Shown here: positions 8,936-18,736 of the stretch, piece by piece | How positions within the stretch are numbered: the stretch's first letter is position 1 | Layout: every line of letters begins with the position of its first letter | From: Paracoccus beibuensis | GTDB lineage: Bacteria > Pseudomonadota > Alphaproteobacteria > Rhodobacterales > Rhodobacteraceae | Length of the DNA stretch: 64,000 nt | Assembly: GCF_026162625.1 (NCBI RefSeq) | Contig: NZ_JAOTBD010000001.1 | Coordinates: 186,001-250,000 of the forward strand | Direction of reading: 5' to 3' | Notes under the pieces: generated by a model | The model's input: only the letters and a program-made list of their open reading frames with translations | Told to the model about the DNA's origin: nothing | The model's database searches: none | Made by a program: the position numbers and the translations under genes

Positions 8936-9502
8936 ATGGCAGAACGTGACAACCGCCGGGGCCGCCGCGAAGAGCGCGACGAAAACCCGGAATTTCAGGA
9001 TCGCCTTGTCGCGATCAACCGCGTCTCGAAGACCGTCAAGGGCGGCAAGCGCTTTGGCTTCGCCGCGCTCGTCGTCGTGGGCGACCAGCGTGGCCGCGTC
9101 GGTTTCGGCAAGGGCAAGGCCAAGGAGGTCCCCGAGGCGATCCGCAAGGCGACCGAACAAGCCAAGCGCGGCATGGTCCGCGTGCCGCTGCGTGACGGCC
9201 GCACCCTGCATCACGACATCGAAGGTCGTCATGGCGCCGGCAAGGTGATCATGCGCACCGCCGTTCCGGGGACCGGCATCATCGCCGGCGGCCCGATGCG
9301 CGCCGTGTTCGAGATGCTGGGTGTTCAGGACGTCGTGGCCAAGTCGCAGGGGTCGCAGAACCCCTACAACATGATCCGCGCAACGCTGGACGGTCTGAAG
9401 AAGGAATCGAGCCCCCGTTCGGTCGCGCAGCGTCGCGGCAAGAAGGTGGCCGACATCCTGCCGTCGAACGAAAAGCCGGCTGACGCCGCTGTCGAAGCGT
9501 AA
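8936..9502 (+). CDS. rpsE: 30S ribosomal protein S5
   Basis: A 188-residue S5 with the N-terminal double-stranded RNA-binding fold ([20 protein letters not shown]) and the [18 protein letters not shown] segment. Changes in S5 affect decoding fidelity and spectinomycin response in other bacteria. GGAAGGAATGCC precedes the ATG. A leader of 111 bases separates it from rplR. Confidence 0.97.
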   Translation: MAERDNRRGRREERDENPEFQDRLVAINRVSKTVKGGKRFGFAALVVVGDQRGRVGFGKGKAKEVPEAIRKATEQAKRGMVRVPLRDGRTLHHDIEGRHGAGKVIMRTAVPGTGIIAGGPMRAVFEMLGVQDVVAKSQGSQNPYNMIRATLDGLKKESSPRSVAQRRGKKVADILPSNEKPADAAVEA

Positions 9503-9514
9503 GGAGCAGTCCAG

Positions 9515-9700
9515 ATGGCAACCATCGTCGTGAAGCAGATCGGCTCCCCGATCCGCCGTCCGGCCATCCAGCGCGAGACGCTGAAGGGTCTGGGCCTGAA
9601 CAAGATGAACCGCACCCGCGAGCTGGAGGACACTCCGTCCGTGCGCGGAATGGTCAACAAGATCCCGCATCTCGTGACCATCATCGAAGAGAAGAACTGA
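9515..9700 (+). CDS. rpmD: 50S ribosomal protein L30
   Basis: A 61-residue L30 ([14 protein letters not shown]...LGLNKMNRT), a small peripheral 50S protein. It ends this run of ribosomal genes: a strong terminator and an opposing gene follow instead of rplO. Confidence 0.95.
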   Translation: MATIVVKQIGSPIRRPAIQRETLKGLGLNKMNRTRELEDTPSVRGMVNKIPHLVTIIEEKN

Positions 9701-9722
9701 GCCTTTCAGGGTTCGGTGAAAG

Positions 9723-9746
9723 CGCCCCGCGAAAGCGGGGCGTTTT
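9723..9746 (+). terminator. Intrinsic terminator after rpmD
   Basis: CGCCCCGC (9723-9730), GAAA tetraloop, GCGGGGCG (9735-9742) followed by TTTT. It ends the rpsJ-rpmD segment. On the other strand the stem is followed by CTTTC, so it may also stop the opposing gene that ends at 9757. Confidence 0.85.
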
Positions 9747-9756
9747 GCGTTCCGGC

Positions 9757-10395
9757 TCAGCCGTCGTGGCAGGCATATAGCGTGCCGCCGACTGCGACGA
9801 CCGACACGGCCGCGCCTGTCAGAAGCATCGGTGAGGCGGCAACGGCCGCGGCGGCACCGCCAAGCGACGCGAGCGCCCCCGAAATGTACCCGCCGGTCCC
9901 GCTGAGGATGACCGCCCCCGACCCGTCGGGCAGCGCCTGAAGGCCCTGGATCGATCGGCGCGCCGCGGCGGATGTCAGCGCACCAGCCGCCGCCGTTGTC
10001 TGGTTCACCCGTGTGCAGACCGATCCGGCACCGGCGCGGCAGCGGCCCCAGGCATCGCGCTTCCCCAGGTCATAGCCGATCACCGATTCGTTCGATCCGT
10101 CGACGCGCAGGCAGAAGGGCAGTCGCTCCTCGTCGGTCAGCTCGGGCGTCAGGCTGCGCAGCACGACATAGCTGGGGCAGTCATGCCGGCCCCATCTCGT
10201 CGCAAGCAGTTCGCGCCGTGAGTAGGTGTCCGAGAGCCGGGCCTCGGTCTTGTCATAGCCCATGACGACATCGCGGTCGTTGATGCGGGCGGTGCAGAAC
10301 ACGGGCTCGTCAGCGCGCGCATCATGCGTCGTGAAGGGCAGGGCGAGGGCAATCGTCAGCAGCAGGGCTTTCATGGGGAGGTCCGTCAGGGTCAT
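9757..10395 (-). CDS. Cysteine-rich exported protein of unknown function inside the spc region
   Basis: A 212-residue protein with a hydrophobic N-terminal signal (KALLLTIALALPF, cleavage possibly after DARA). The mature part has six cysteines in spaced segments (VFCTAR, HDCPSY, PFCLRV, WGRCRA, SVCTRV, YACHDG), suggesting disulfides in the periplasm. The C-terminal 50 residues are glycine- and alanine-rich and hydrophobic, perhaps membrane-associated. The ATG at 10395 has AGGGA upstream; an ATG at 10374 is the alternative. I do not recognise the family. It lies on the opposite strand between rpmD and rplO, where most bacteria have no such gene. Confidence 0.75.
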   Translation of the reverse strand: MTLTDLPMKALLLTIALALPFTTHDARADEPVFCTARINDRDVVMGYDKTEARLSDTYSRRELLATRWGRHDCPSYVVLRSLTPELTDEERLPFCLRVDGSNESVIGYDLGKRDAWGRCRAGAGSVCTRVNQTTAAAGALTSAAARRSIQGLQALPDGSGAVILSGTGGYISGALASLGGAAAAVAASPMLLTGAAVSVVAVGGTLYACHDG

Positions 10396-10463
10396 TTCGT
10401 GATCCCTAGCAACCGCAGCGGAAGGCACAAGACAACTGACGGTGAGGCGTCAGTCGACCTCAC

Positions 10464-10492
10464 TTGAATGCGGCGGCAAGACAGTGTATGGC
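10464..10492 (+). promoter_or_regulatory. Candidate promoter for rplO-secY-adk
   Basis: TTGAAT (10464-10469), 17-base spacer, TATGGC (10487-10492), with TG before the -10 as in the other candidates of this cluster. Because the preceding transcript ends at a terminator and an opposing gene lies between, rplO needs a start site in this region. The match itself is modest. Confidence 0.35.
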
Positions 10493-10582
10493 CCCCCGGT
10501 GCCGGTGGGCACGACGTGACAACAAGAAATGCCGCGGCCCCCTGCTTCGCTTCGAGGGTGCGTCCGGCGAAGGAGAAGCGAC

Positions 10583-11059
10583 ATGAAACTGCATGAAATC
10601 CGCGACAATGAAGGCGCCAACCGCTCGAAGAAGCGCGTTGCGCGTGGTCCCGGCTCGGGCAAGGGCAAGACCGCCGGCCGGGGTATCAAGGGCCAGAAAT
10701 CCCGCTCGGGCGTCGCGCTGAACGGATACGAAGGCGGCCAGATGCCGCTCTATCGCCGCCTGCCCAAGCGCGGCTTCACCAAGCCGAACGCCAAGTCGTT
10801 CACCGTCGTCAACCTGGGCCAGATCCAGGGCTTCATCGATGCGGGCAAGATCGACGGCTCGGCCGAATTGACCGAGGACGCCCTGGTCGCCAGCGGCCTC
10901 GTGCGCCGCAAGCTGGATGGCATCCGCCTGCTGGCCAAGGGCGAGCTGAAGGCCGGGCTGACCATCGTCGTCACCGGCGCCTCGAAGGCTGCTGTCGAAG
11001 CGGTCGAGAAGGCCGGCGGAAAGGTCACGCTGCCCGCGGCACCCGCGGCGGCCGAATAA
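10583..11059 (+). CDS. rplO: 50S ribosomal protein L15
   Basis: A 158-residue L15 beginning [18 protein letters not shown], rich in glycine and lysine at the N-terminus ([11 protein letters not shown]). It is a late 50S assembly protein. The frame is open upstream, but GGAGAAGCG precedes the ATG at 10583. It is separated from rpmD by an opposing gene, and secY follows downstream. Confidence 0.97.
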   Translation: MKLHEIRDNEGANRSKKRVARGPGSGKGKTAGRGIKGQKSRSGVALNGYEGGQMPLYRRLPKRGFTKPNAKSFTVVNLGQIQGFIDAGKIDGSAELTEDALVASGLVRRKLDGIRLLAKGELKAGLTIVVTGASKAAVEAVEKAGGKVTLPAAPAAAE

Positions 11060-11108
11060 GCTGTTGATCGGGGCTTCCCTGCCCCATAGATAGCATCTAG
11101 GTTTTCAG

Positions 11109-11143
11109 GCGCCGCCGGTCCCCGAAACACGGGTCGGCGGCGC
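11109..11143 (+). other. Hairpin between rplO and secY
   Basis: GCGCCGCCG (11109-11117) pairs with CGGCGGCGC (11135-11143), and the interior (CCCCG/CGGG) can extend the stem. No T-run follows. It lies 24 bases before the secY start and could influence secY translation or mRNA stability. Confidence 0.5.
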
Positions 11144-11167
11144 TGTCATGATACGGGACGGACACAA

Positions 11168-12538
<1,371 letters not shown>

Positions 12539-12623
12539 GGGCATCGAACAGGCGCGGGCCCTAGCGGGCGCCGCGCCGTCAAGCACAAGGCCGCGATGAT
12601 GGCCAAGCGAGGGGGACAACGCC

Positions 12624-13211
12624 ATGACCATCAACATCATCCTGCTCGGGCCTCCGGGCGCGGGCAAGGGAACGCAGGCCAAGCGCCTGGTCGAGGAGCG
12701 CGGCCTCGTGCAGCTGTCCACCGGCGACATGCTGCGGGCAGCCCGGTCCTCGGGGACCGAAATGGGCAAGCGCGTCGCCCAGGTCATGGACCGGGGTGAA
12801 CTGGTCACCGACGAGATCGTCATCGGCCTGATCCGCGAAAAGCTGGCCGAGGGTGGCAAGGGTTTCATCTTCGACGGCTTTCCGCGAACCCTGGCGCAGG
12901 CCGATGCGCTGCGGGCGCTGCTGGCCGAAACGGGCCAGAAGCTGGACGCCGCGATCGAGCTGAAGGTCGATGACGAGGGGCTGGTCGCCCGGATCGTCAA
13001 GCGCGCCGAAGAATCGCTGGCCGCCGGAGAGCCGGTGCGCAACGACGACACGCCCCAGGTCTTTGCCGACCGGCTGCGCGAATACTACAAGAAGACCGCG
13101 CCGCTTCTGGGCTATTATTATGCCACGGGGGATCTGCGCCAGGTGGACGGCATGGCCGACATGGATGACGTGGCGGCCCGGATCGCGGACCTGCTGTCCC
13201 GGCAGGGTTGA
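12624..13211 (+). CDS. adk: Adenylate kinase
   Basis: A 195-residue enzyme interconverting ATP plus AMP with two ADP in the cytoplasm. The P-loop [10 protein letters not shown] is at residues 9-18, followed by STGDMLR and [11 protein letters not shown] of the AMP site. It is the short form: the LID is brief and lacks the four zinc ligands. The frame runs to the stop at 13209-13211. It lies between secY and rpsM, as in many proteobacteria. Confidence 0.97.
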   Translation: MTINIILLGPPGAGKGTQAKRLVEERGLVQLSTGDMLRAARSSGTEMGKRVAQVMDRGELVTDEIVIGLIREKLAEGGKGFIFDGFPRTLAQADALRALLAETGQKLDAAIELKVDDEGLVARIVKRAEESLAAGEPVRNDDTPQVFADRLREYYKKTAPLLGYYYATGDLRQVDGMADMDDVAARIADLLSRQG

Positions 13212-13235
13212 CCTTGACCGGCGCTGCAATTAAAG
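13208..13235 (+). promoter_or_regulatory. Weak candidate promoter before rpsM
   Basis: TTGACC (13208-13213), 16-base spacer, TTAAAG (13230-13235). The -35 is good and the -10 poor. The location at the end of adk, 130 bases ahead of rpsM, would fit a separate alpha-operon start. Confidence 0.25.
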
Positions 13236-13325
13236 CACGTCATCTCGCAAGAGAATCACCCGATCCGCGGGTGGACCATCGATTGGCCCGGAGGCGCGGC
13301 TTTCGGGCCTTGCGTTGTGAAAAAA

Positions 13326-13345
13326 GGTTCCGGCGTTACGGAACC
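13326..13345 (+). promoter_or_regulatory. Hairpin just upstream of the rpsM start
   Basis: GGTTCCG (13326-13332), loop GCGTTA, CGGAACC (13339-13345) is a perfect 7-bp stem ending nine bases before the AAGGAA Shine-Dalgarno sequence. In E. coli, S4 binds a pseudoknot at this place; here rpsD is not in the cluster, so any regulator is unknown. Confidence 0.45.
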
Positions 13346-13365
13346 GCAACTGAAAAGGAAAACGC

Positions 13366-13734
13366 GTGGCTCGTATTGCTGGCGTCAACATTCCGACCGG
13401 GAAACGCGTCCCGATCGCACTGACCTATATCCACGGCATCGGCGACATGTATGCCGAGCAGATCTGCGAAGCGACCGGCATCGACCGCACCCGTCGCGTC
13501 AACGACCTGTCGGATGCCGAAGTTCTGGCCATCCGCGAATACATCGACGGCAACCTGACCGTCGAAGGCGACCTGCGCCGCGAAGTCCAGATGAACATCA
13601 AGCGCATGATGGACCTCGGCTCGTATCGCGGTCTGCGTCACCGTCGCGGCCTTCCGGTCCGCGGCCAGCGCACCCACACCAACGCCCGCACCCGCAAGGG
13701 CCCGGCGAAACCCATCGCCGGCAAGAAGAAGTAA
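13366..13734 (+). CDS. rpsM: 30S ribosomal protein S13
   Basis: A 122-residue S13 ([18 protein letters not shown]), which contacts the P-site tRNA and L5 across the subunit bridge. The start codon is GTG at 13366, with AAGGAA six bases upstream; the sequence begins exactly at the family N-terminus, so this is a real non-ATG start. The C-terminal [19 protein letters not shown] is typical. Confidence 0.96.
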   Translation: MARIAGVNIPTGKRVPIALTYIHGIGDMYAEQICEATGIDRTRRVNDLSDAEVLAIREYIDGNLTVEGDLRREVQMNIKRMMDLGSYRGLRHRRGLPVRGQRTHTNARTRKGPAKPIAGKKK

Positions 13735-13746
13735 GGGGGCAGCGAC

Positions 13747-14136
13747 ATGGCACGTGACAAGACCCGCATGAAGCGCAAGGAACGCAAGAACATCGCCACC
13801 GGCGTTGCTCATGTGAACTCCAGCTTCAACAATACCAAGATCCTGATCTCGGACGTTCAGGGCAACGCTATCTCGTGGTCGTCGGCCGGCACGATGGGCT
13901 TCAAGGGTTCGCGCAAGTCGACACCCTACGCCGCCCAGATGGCTGCCGAGGATGCGGCTCGCAAGGCCCAGGAACATGGCGTCCGCACCATCGACGTCGA
14001 AGTCCAAGGCCCCGGCTCGGGCCGCGAATCGGCCCTGCGTGCGCTGGCCGCCGCCGGCTTCAACATCACGGCCATCCGTGACGTGACGCCGATCGCCCAT
14101 AACGGCTGCCGCCCGCCGAAGCGCCGTCGCGTCTGA
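13747..14136 (+). CDS. rpsK: 30S ribosomal protein S11
   Basis: A 129-residue S11 of standard length with [18 protein letters not shown] and the C-terminal [16 protein letters not shown]. It lies on the 30S platform near the mRNA exit. rpoA follows after a 117-base gap that shows no strong terminator. Confidence 0.97.
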   Translation: MARDKTRMKRKERKNIATGVAHVNSSFNNTKILISDVQGNAISWSSAGTMGFKGSRKSTPYAAQMAAEDAARKAQEHGVRTIDVEVQGPGSGRESALRALAAAGFNITAIRDVTPIAHNGCRPPKRRRV

Positions 14137-14253
14137 TCCTGGATCATCGTTGACCGGCCCGCGCGTGGCTTTCGCGCGGGCCGGACTTTCGCATTTCACC
14201 TCGGGCGTTTCCGGCCACGGTCATGGGTCGGGGACAGGTATGGAGGAAAATCC

Positions 14254-15270
14254 ATGATCCACAAGAATTGGGCCGAATTGATCAAGCCGACCCAGCTGGT
14301 CGTCAAGCCGGGGGCCGACGCGACCCGCACCGCGACGCTCATCGCGGAGCCGCTGGAGCGGGGCTTCGGCCTGACCCTGGGCAACGCGCTGCGTCGCGTC
14401 CTGATGTCGTCGCTGCAGGGTGGCGCCATCACCGCCGTCCAGATCGACAACGTCCTGCACGAGTTCAGCAGCGTCGCCGGCGTCCGCGAGGACGTGACCG
14501 ACATCGTGCTGAACCTCAAGGGCGTCACGCTGAAGATGGACGTCGAAGGCCCCAAGCGCCTGACGCTCTCGGCCAAGGGTCCGGGTGAGGTCAAGGCCAG
14601 CGACATCCAGGAAACGGCCGGCATCACCGTGCTGAACCGCGACCATGTCATCTGCCACCTGGACGACGGCGCCGAGCTGAACATGGAACTGACCGTGCAG
14701 ACGGGCAAAGGCTATGTCGCCGCCGACAAGAACCGTCCCGAGGATGCGCCCATCGGCCTCATTCCGATCGACGCGATCTTCTCGCCGGTCAAGCGCGTCA
14801 GCTATGAGGTGCAGCCCACCCGCGAAGGGCAGGTGCTGGACTATGACAAGCTGACCATGAAGATCGAGACGGACGGTTCGCTGACCCCGGAAGACGCCGT
14901 GGCCTATGCCGCGCGCATCGTTCAGGACCAGCTGTCGGTCTTCGTCAACTTCGACGAGCCCGAATCGGCCACCCGCCAGGACAGCGACGACGGACTGGAG
15001 TTCGATCCGCGCCTGCTGAAGAAGGTCGACGAGCTGGAGCTGTCGGTCCGTTCGGCCAACTGCCTCAAGAACGACAACATCGTCTATATCGGCGACCTGA
15101 TCCAGAAAACCGAAGCCGAGATGCTGCGCACCCCGAACTTCGGCCGCAAGTCCTTGAACGAGATCAAGGAAGTGCTGTCTGGCATGGGCCTGCACCTGGG
15201 CATGGACGTGGTCGACTGGCCGCCGGAGAACATCGAGGACCTGGCCAAGCGTTTCGACGACCAGTTCTGA
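14254..15270 (+). CDS. rpoA: RNA polymerase alpha subunit
   Basis: A 338-residue alpha subunit. The N-terminal domain (about residues 1-235) has [17 protein letters not shown] and mediates dimerisation and beta/beta-prime assembly. The C-terminal domain (about 255-325) has the helix-hairpin-helix segment [16 protein letters not shown] that contacts UP-element DNA and activators. GGAGGAAA precedes the ATG. Length and order, rpsK-rpoA-rplQ, are normal. Confidence 0.98.
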   Translation: MIHKNWAELIKPTQLVVKPGADATRTATLIAEPLERGFGLTLGNALRRVLMSSLQGGAITAVQIDNVLHEFSSVAGVREDVTDIVLNLKGVTLKMDVEGPKRLTLSAKGPGEVKASDIQETAGITVLNRDHVICHLDDGAELNMELTVQTGKGYVAADKNRPEDAPIGLIPIDAIFSPVKRVSYEVQPTREGQVLDYDKLTMKIETDGSLTPEDAVAYAARIVQDQLSVFVNFDEPESATRQDSDDGLEFDPRLLKKVDELELSVRSANCLKNDNIVYIGDLIQKTEAEMLRTPNFGRKSLNEIKEVLSGMGLHLGMDVVDWPPENIEDLAKRFDDQF

Positions 15271-15278
15271 TTTTGGCT

Positions 15279-15297
15279 GGGGGGCTTCGGTCCCCCC
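15279..15297 (+). other. GC hairpin between rpoA and rplQ
   Basis: Six G (15279-15284) pair with six C (15292-15297), and the interior C-TTCG-G can close a UUCG-type tetraloop. No T-run follows, so it is likely a stability or processing element rather than a terminator. Confidence 0.5.
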
Positions 15298-15380
15298 GCC
15301 ACCCGGGCTTTCCGCCCCAAGGAGAGCGGCCCGCACGCATGGGCTGCCGGACAAAGCAAAAGACGTAAAGGAGACACATC

Positions 15381-15800
15381 ATGCGTCACGCACGTGGCTA
15401 TCGCCGCCTGAACCGCACCCACGAACACCGCAAGGCGCTGTTCGCCAACATGGCCGGCTCGCTGATCGAGCACGAGCAGATCAAGACCACCTTGCCGAAA
15501 GCCAAGGAACTGCGTCCGATCGTCGAAAAGCTGATCACGCTGGCCAAGCGCGGCGATCTGCACGCCCGTCGCCAGGCTGATTCGCAGCTGAAGCAGGACA
15601 TGCACGTCGCCAAGCTGTTCGACGTCCTGGGCGAGCGCTACAAGGATCGCCAGGGCGGCTATGTCCGCATCCTGAAAGCCGGCTTCCGCTATGGCGACAT
15701 GGCGCCGATGGCGATCATCGAGCTGGTCGACCGCGACACCTCGGCCAAGGGTGCCGCCGACCGCGCCCGCCTGGAAGCCGAGTTCGCCGCCGAAGAGTGA
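15381..15800 (+). CDS. rplQ: 50S ribosomal protein L17
   Basis: A 139-residue L17 starting [20 protein letters not shown], located near the tunnel exit. It is the last gene of the alpha operon, and a strong intrinsic terminator begins 20 bases after its stop. GGAGA precedes the ATG. Confidence 0.97.
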   Translation: MRHARGYRRLNRTHEHRKALFANMAGSLIEHEQIKTTLPKAKELRPIVEKLITLAKRGDLHARRQADSQLKQDMHVAKLFDVLGERYKDRQGGYVRILKAGFRYGDMAPMAIIELVDRDTSAKGAADRARLEAEFAAEE

Positions 15801-15820
15801 TTTCGAGACGATTCCTGAAG

Positions 15821-15856
15821 AAGCCCCGTTGCGCAGGTCGCGGCGGGGCTTTTCTT
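15821..15856 (+). terminator. Intrinsic terminator of the alpha operon
   Basis: AAGCCCCG (15821-15828) pairs with CGGGGCTT (15844-15851), followed by TTTCTTT. The loop is 15 bases. It separates the ribosomal cluster from the quorum-sensing genes. Confidence 0.85.
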
Positions 15857-15946
15857 TGGGCAGACAAAGGCTGACGTAGCGGCACGTGGTGCGTGAAGGC
15901 TTTGACGGCATGTGCGCAGGCTGTATCGTATGACTGTGGTGTTGCC

Positions 15947-15974
15947 CCGGTTCGTCATATTGCCCACGAACCGG
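15947..15974 (+). promoter_or_regulatory. Perfect inverted repeat upstream of luxR
   Basis: CCGGTTCGT (15947-15955) and ACGAACCGG (15966-15974) are exact inverted copies with a 10-base spacer. It lies about 100 bases before the luxR ATG and just upstream of an AT-rich candidate promoter. It is longer than a typical 18-20-base lux box. It could be a regulator site or an RNA hairpin. Confidence 0.5.
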
Positions 15975-15993
15975 AATATTTGAAAACTCCCCG

Positions 15994-16021
15994 TTGTTGT
16001 TAACTTTTATGAAATGATATG
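15994..16021 (+). promoter_or_regulatory. Candidate promoter of luxR
   Basis: TTGTTG (15994-15999), 16-base spacer, GATATG (16016-16021) in a locally AT-rich stretch that stands out from the GC-rich surroundings. It lies between the inverted repeat and the luxR start. Confidence 0.35.
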
Positions 16022-16077
16022 AGGGCAAAGCTGCAAGTGACGCCCCCTTCAACCTCTAGAAATCATTTTCGACGCCC

Positions 16078-16689
16078 ATGTCTTCTCGCGCAGATATAAA
16101 CGCTGGACTTCGGAAGCTGGGCAAGGTTGCTCTGTCTGGGTATTTCGTCGGTCTGCACATCCGCTTTGCGGCCCCCTTGATGCAGTTCCAGACCTACGCC
16201 GAGGAATGGGCCGAGTTCTATTCCCAGAATGGCTATGCGCTGCGGGACCCGACGATTGCCTGGGGGTTCTCGACGACCGGCGCCTGTCGATGGTCGGCGC
16301 TGCCAATCCCGGACCCGTTCGACATCCTCAAGGATGCTGCGGATCACGGCCTCATTTATGGGTTGACCGTGTCGCACGGCCCAATCGCGTCACGTACGAT
16401 CGCGTCTTTCGCCCGTCCCGATCGAGAATTTACGGATGCCGAGATCCAGGAGATCTCGACGACGGTATGGCGGCTCCACGAAGTGACCGAGCCGCCTGCG
16501 AGCCTGACCAAGGCTCAGAAAGAAGCCCTTCGTTGCATTGCCGAGGGCGATCGTCACGCAGCAGCGGCTGCCAAGCTTGGCATCACCGAAAGCGCCTTCA
16601 AGGCAAGGCTGATCTCGGTCCGAGAACGTTTGAACGCCCGGACCACGGCCGAGGCGCTTCAGAGAGCCAAGGAATACCGTCTGTTGTAG
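16078..16689 (+). CDS. luxR: LuxR-family acyl-homoserine-lactone receptor
   Basis: A 203-residue regulator. Residues about 15-135 resemble an autoinducer-binding domain (GYFVGLHIRF, GYALRDPTIAWGF with the Asp-Pro pair at 57-58, aromatic residues at 62 and 72). Residues about 142-200 form a LuxR helix-turn-helix (LTKAQKEALRCIAEGD...AFKARLISVRERLNARTTAEAL shown in part), slightly diverged from the consensus. It lies 56 bases upstream of the synthase gene. The upstream sequence has no clear Shine-Dalgarno, so the start is less certain. The location after rplQ recalls the PdnR/PdnI pair of Paracoccus denitrificans, a comparison from memory. Confidence 0.9.
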   Translation: MSSRADINAGLRKLGKVALSGYFVGLHIRFAAPLMQFQTYAEEWAEFYSQNGYALRDPTIAWGFSTTGACRWSALPIPDPFDILKDAADHGLIYGLTVSHGPIASRTIASFARPDREFTDAEIQEISTTVWRLHEVTEPPASLTKAQKEALRCIAEGDRHAAAAAKLGITESAFKARLISVRERLNARTTAEALQRAKEYRLL

Positions 16690-16745
16690 TAGGTCGCCGG
16701 GGTGAGTGCGAGGCGCGGAGGGGGCCCACACCTCAGGAGCAACAC

Positions 16746-17336
16746 ATGCAAACGACGACATTGTCTTTTTCCAACCTCCACAACCATGGCGAGTTGTTCG
16801 CCAATCTGTTTCGCGCCCGAAAACAGAGTTTCATCATTCAGAAGAACTGGGACCTGCCCGAGGCAGAGGACATGGAGTTCGACCAGTACGACACTCCGCA
16901 GAGCCGCTGGATCGCGATACACGACAAGGGCGAGGTCCTGGCTGGCATCCGCCTGACGCCCACCACCGCGCGGTGCGGGATCTATTCGTACATGATTCGT
17001 GATGCGCAAGAAGGGATTCTGGGGGGCTCGATCCCACAGGACCTGCTGTTCCAGCCTGCTCCGGTCGATCCCTATGTCTGGGAATGTTCGCGCGTGTTCG
17101 TCAGCCACTCGATCCCACAGATGTACCGCCGCAAGGTGCACTTCAAGATGGTTGAGGCAATGACCGGATCGGCCCGCGACATGGGTGCCACCCGGCTGAT
17201 CGCGCTGACGGGTGCCAATTGGCCGCGCTGGTACGGCCGCTGCGGCCTGACGGCCGAGGCCCTTGGCCGAGAGATGTGGATCGACGACGGTGCCTTCCAG
17301 TGCGTGTCGATCGACCTGACCGCGAAGATGCACTGA
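16746..17336 (+). CDS. luxI: Acyl-homoserine-lactone synthase (LuxI family)
   Basis: A 196-residue autoinducer synthase making N-acyl-homoserine lactone from S-adenosylmethionine and an acyl carrier. The invariant residues appear to be present: Arg25, Phe29, Trp35, Asp46, Asp49, Arg69, Glu113 and Arg116 (in WECSRVF). AGGAG at 16735-16739 fits the ATG at 16746. It follows the receptor gene and probably forms a feedback pair. Acyl chain length cannot be read from the sequence; long chains are common in the genus. Confidence 0.94.
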   Translation: MQTTTLSFSNLHNHGELFANLFRARKQSFIIQKNWDLPEAEDMEFDQYDTPQSRWIAIHDKGEVLAGIRLTPTTARCGIYSYMIRDAQEGILGGSIPQDLLFQPAPVDPYVWECSRVFVSHSIPQMYRRKVHFKMVEAMTGSARDMGATRLIALTGANWPRWYGRCGLTAEALGREMWIDDGAFQCVSIDLTAKMH

Positions 17337-17379
17337 TCGTCGATCACCTCTGTTGCAGATGCCGCGTCCGACCTAGATT

Positions 17380-18705
17380 ATGGGCGTCATGGCGGATCTT
17401 TTCGATACAGCATCACATTCCGAACCTCCGCGATCAGCGGGGGTCAGGCCCTTGGCCGACCGCATCCGTCCTGCAAAGCTTTCCGACGTCATCGGCCAGG
17501 CGCGCGTCCTGGGACCGGACGGTCCGTTGGGCAGCATGCTGGCAGCCGGCAGTCTCTCTTCCCTGATCCTCTGGGGTCCGCCGGGGGTGGGCAAGACCAC
17601 GATCGCACGGCTTCTGGCCGATGAAAGCGACTTGGCCTTCGTGCAGATCAGCGCGATCTTCACGGGCGTTCCAGACCTGCGCAAGGTGTTCGACGCCGCG
17701 AAGCTGCGCCGCCAGCAGGGCCGCGCGACGCTGCTGTTCGTCGACGAAATCCACCGATTCAACAAGGCGCAGCAGGACAGCTTCCTGCCGCATATGGAAG
17801 ACGGCACGATCCTGCTGGTCGGTGCCACGACCGAGAACCCGTCCTTCGAGTTGAACGCCGCCGTCCTGTCGCGCGCGCAGGTCATCGTGTTGGAGCGCCT
17901 GGGATTTGCCGACTTGGAACTGTTGGCCCAACGCGCCGAGCGGGAGCTTGGCCGCAAGCTGCCCCTGACGGCCGAAGCGCGCGAGGCGCTGCTCGAGATG
18001 GCCGATGGCGACGGTCGCGCGGCGCTGAACCTGATCGAGCAGGTGGCGGCGTGGAAGACCGACGCGAAGGTCGATGCCGAGGCGCTGGCGCAGCGGCTGA
18101 TGAAGCGGGCCGCGAAGTACGACAAGTCGGGCGACGAGCATTTCAACCTGATCTCGGCCCTCCACAAATCGGTGCGCGGCAGCGACCCCGACGCGGCTCT
18201 TTATTGGCTGGCGCGCATGCTGGAGGGGGGCGAGGATCCGCGCTACCTGGCCCGCCGCATCACCCGCATGGCAATCGAGGATATCGGGCTGGCCGATCCG
18301 GCCGCCGCGCGGCATTGCCTGGATGCCTGGACGCTTTACGAACGCCTCGGCAGCCCCGAGGGCGAGTTGGCGTTGGGTCAGGCAGTCATCTACCTGGCGC
18401 TGGCCCCCAAGTCGAACGCCGGATACGTCGCCTACAAGGCGGCCCGCGCCGAGGCCCGGCGCACGGGCAGCCAGATGCCGCCCGCCCATATCCTGAACGC
18501 GCCGACAAAGATGATGAAGGACCAGGGCTATGGCGCCGGATACGCCTATGACCACGACGCCGAGGACGGGTTCAGCGGCCAGAACTACTTCCCGGACGGG
18601 CTGAAGCGCCCGGTTCTCTATACTCCGGTCGAGAGGGGCTTCGAGCGCGAACTGAAGCGCAGGCTGGACTGGTTCGTCAGCCAGCGCCTGAAGCGCGGCA
18701 GTTGA
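17380..18705 (+). CDS. rarA: Replication-associated recombination protein A (RarA/MgsA) ATPase
   Basis: A 441-residue clamp-loader-related AAA+ ATPase acting at stalled replication forks. Walker A WGPPGVGKTT is near residues 65-74 and Walker B LLFVDEIHRF near 118-127, followed by sensor 1 (GATTENPSF). The C-terminal MgsA domain (AAARHCLDAW, MPPAHILNAPTKMMKDQGYG shown in part) matches the family. ATG codons at 17380 and 17389 are both possible starts. Confidence 0.95.
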   Translation: MGVMADLFDTASHSEPPRSAGVRPLADRIRPAKLSDVIGQARVLGPDGPLGSMLAAGSLSSLILWGPPGVGKTTIARLLADESDLAFVQISAIFTGVPDLRKVFDAAKLRRQQGRATLLFVDEIHRFNKAQQDSFLPHMEDGTILLVGATTENPSFELNAAVLSRAQVIVLERLGFADLELLAQRAERELGRKLPLTAEAREALLEMADGDGRAALNLIEQVAAWKTDAKVDAEALAQRLMKRAAKYDKSGDEHFNLISALHKSVRGSDPDAALYWLARMLEGGEDPRYLARRITRMAIEDIGLADPAAARHCLDAWTLYERLGSPEGELALGQAVIYLALAPKSNAGYVAYKAARAEARRTGSQMPPAHILNAPTKMMKDQGYGAGYAYDHDAEDGFSGQNYFPDGLKRPVLYTPVERGFERELKRRLDWFVSQRLKRGS

Positions 18706-18736
18706 CTTTGCGCGCCCAAGCGCCGAGGAGCAGCCC

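Noticed and set aside
1813..9670. Very long reverse-strand open frames opposite the ribosomal genes (613, 720, 365 and 608 codons)
   Set aside because: They are mirror images of GC-rich ribosomal genes with strong third-position bias; their protein sequences resemble no family and lack start signals.
16690..16745. Lux box directly upstream of luxI
   Set aside because: No 18-20-base dyad was seen in the 56-base gap; only the Shine-Dalgarno is clear.
18706..18736. Fluoride riboswitch before crcB
   Set aside because: The gap is only 31 bases and shows no riboswitch-like pseudoknot.
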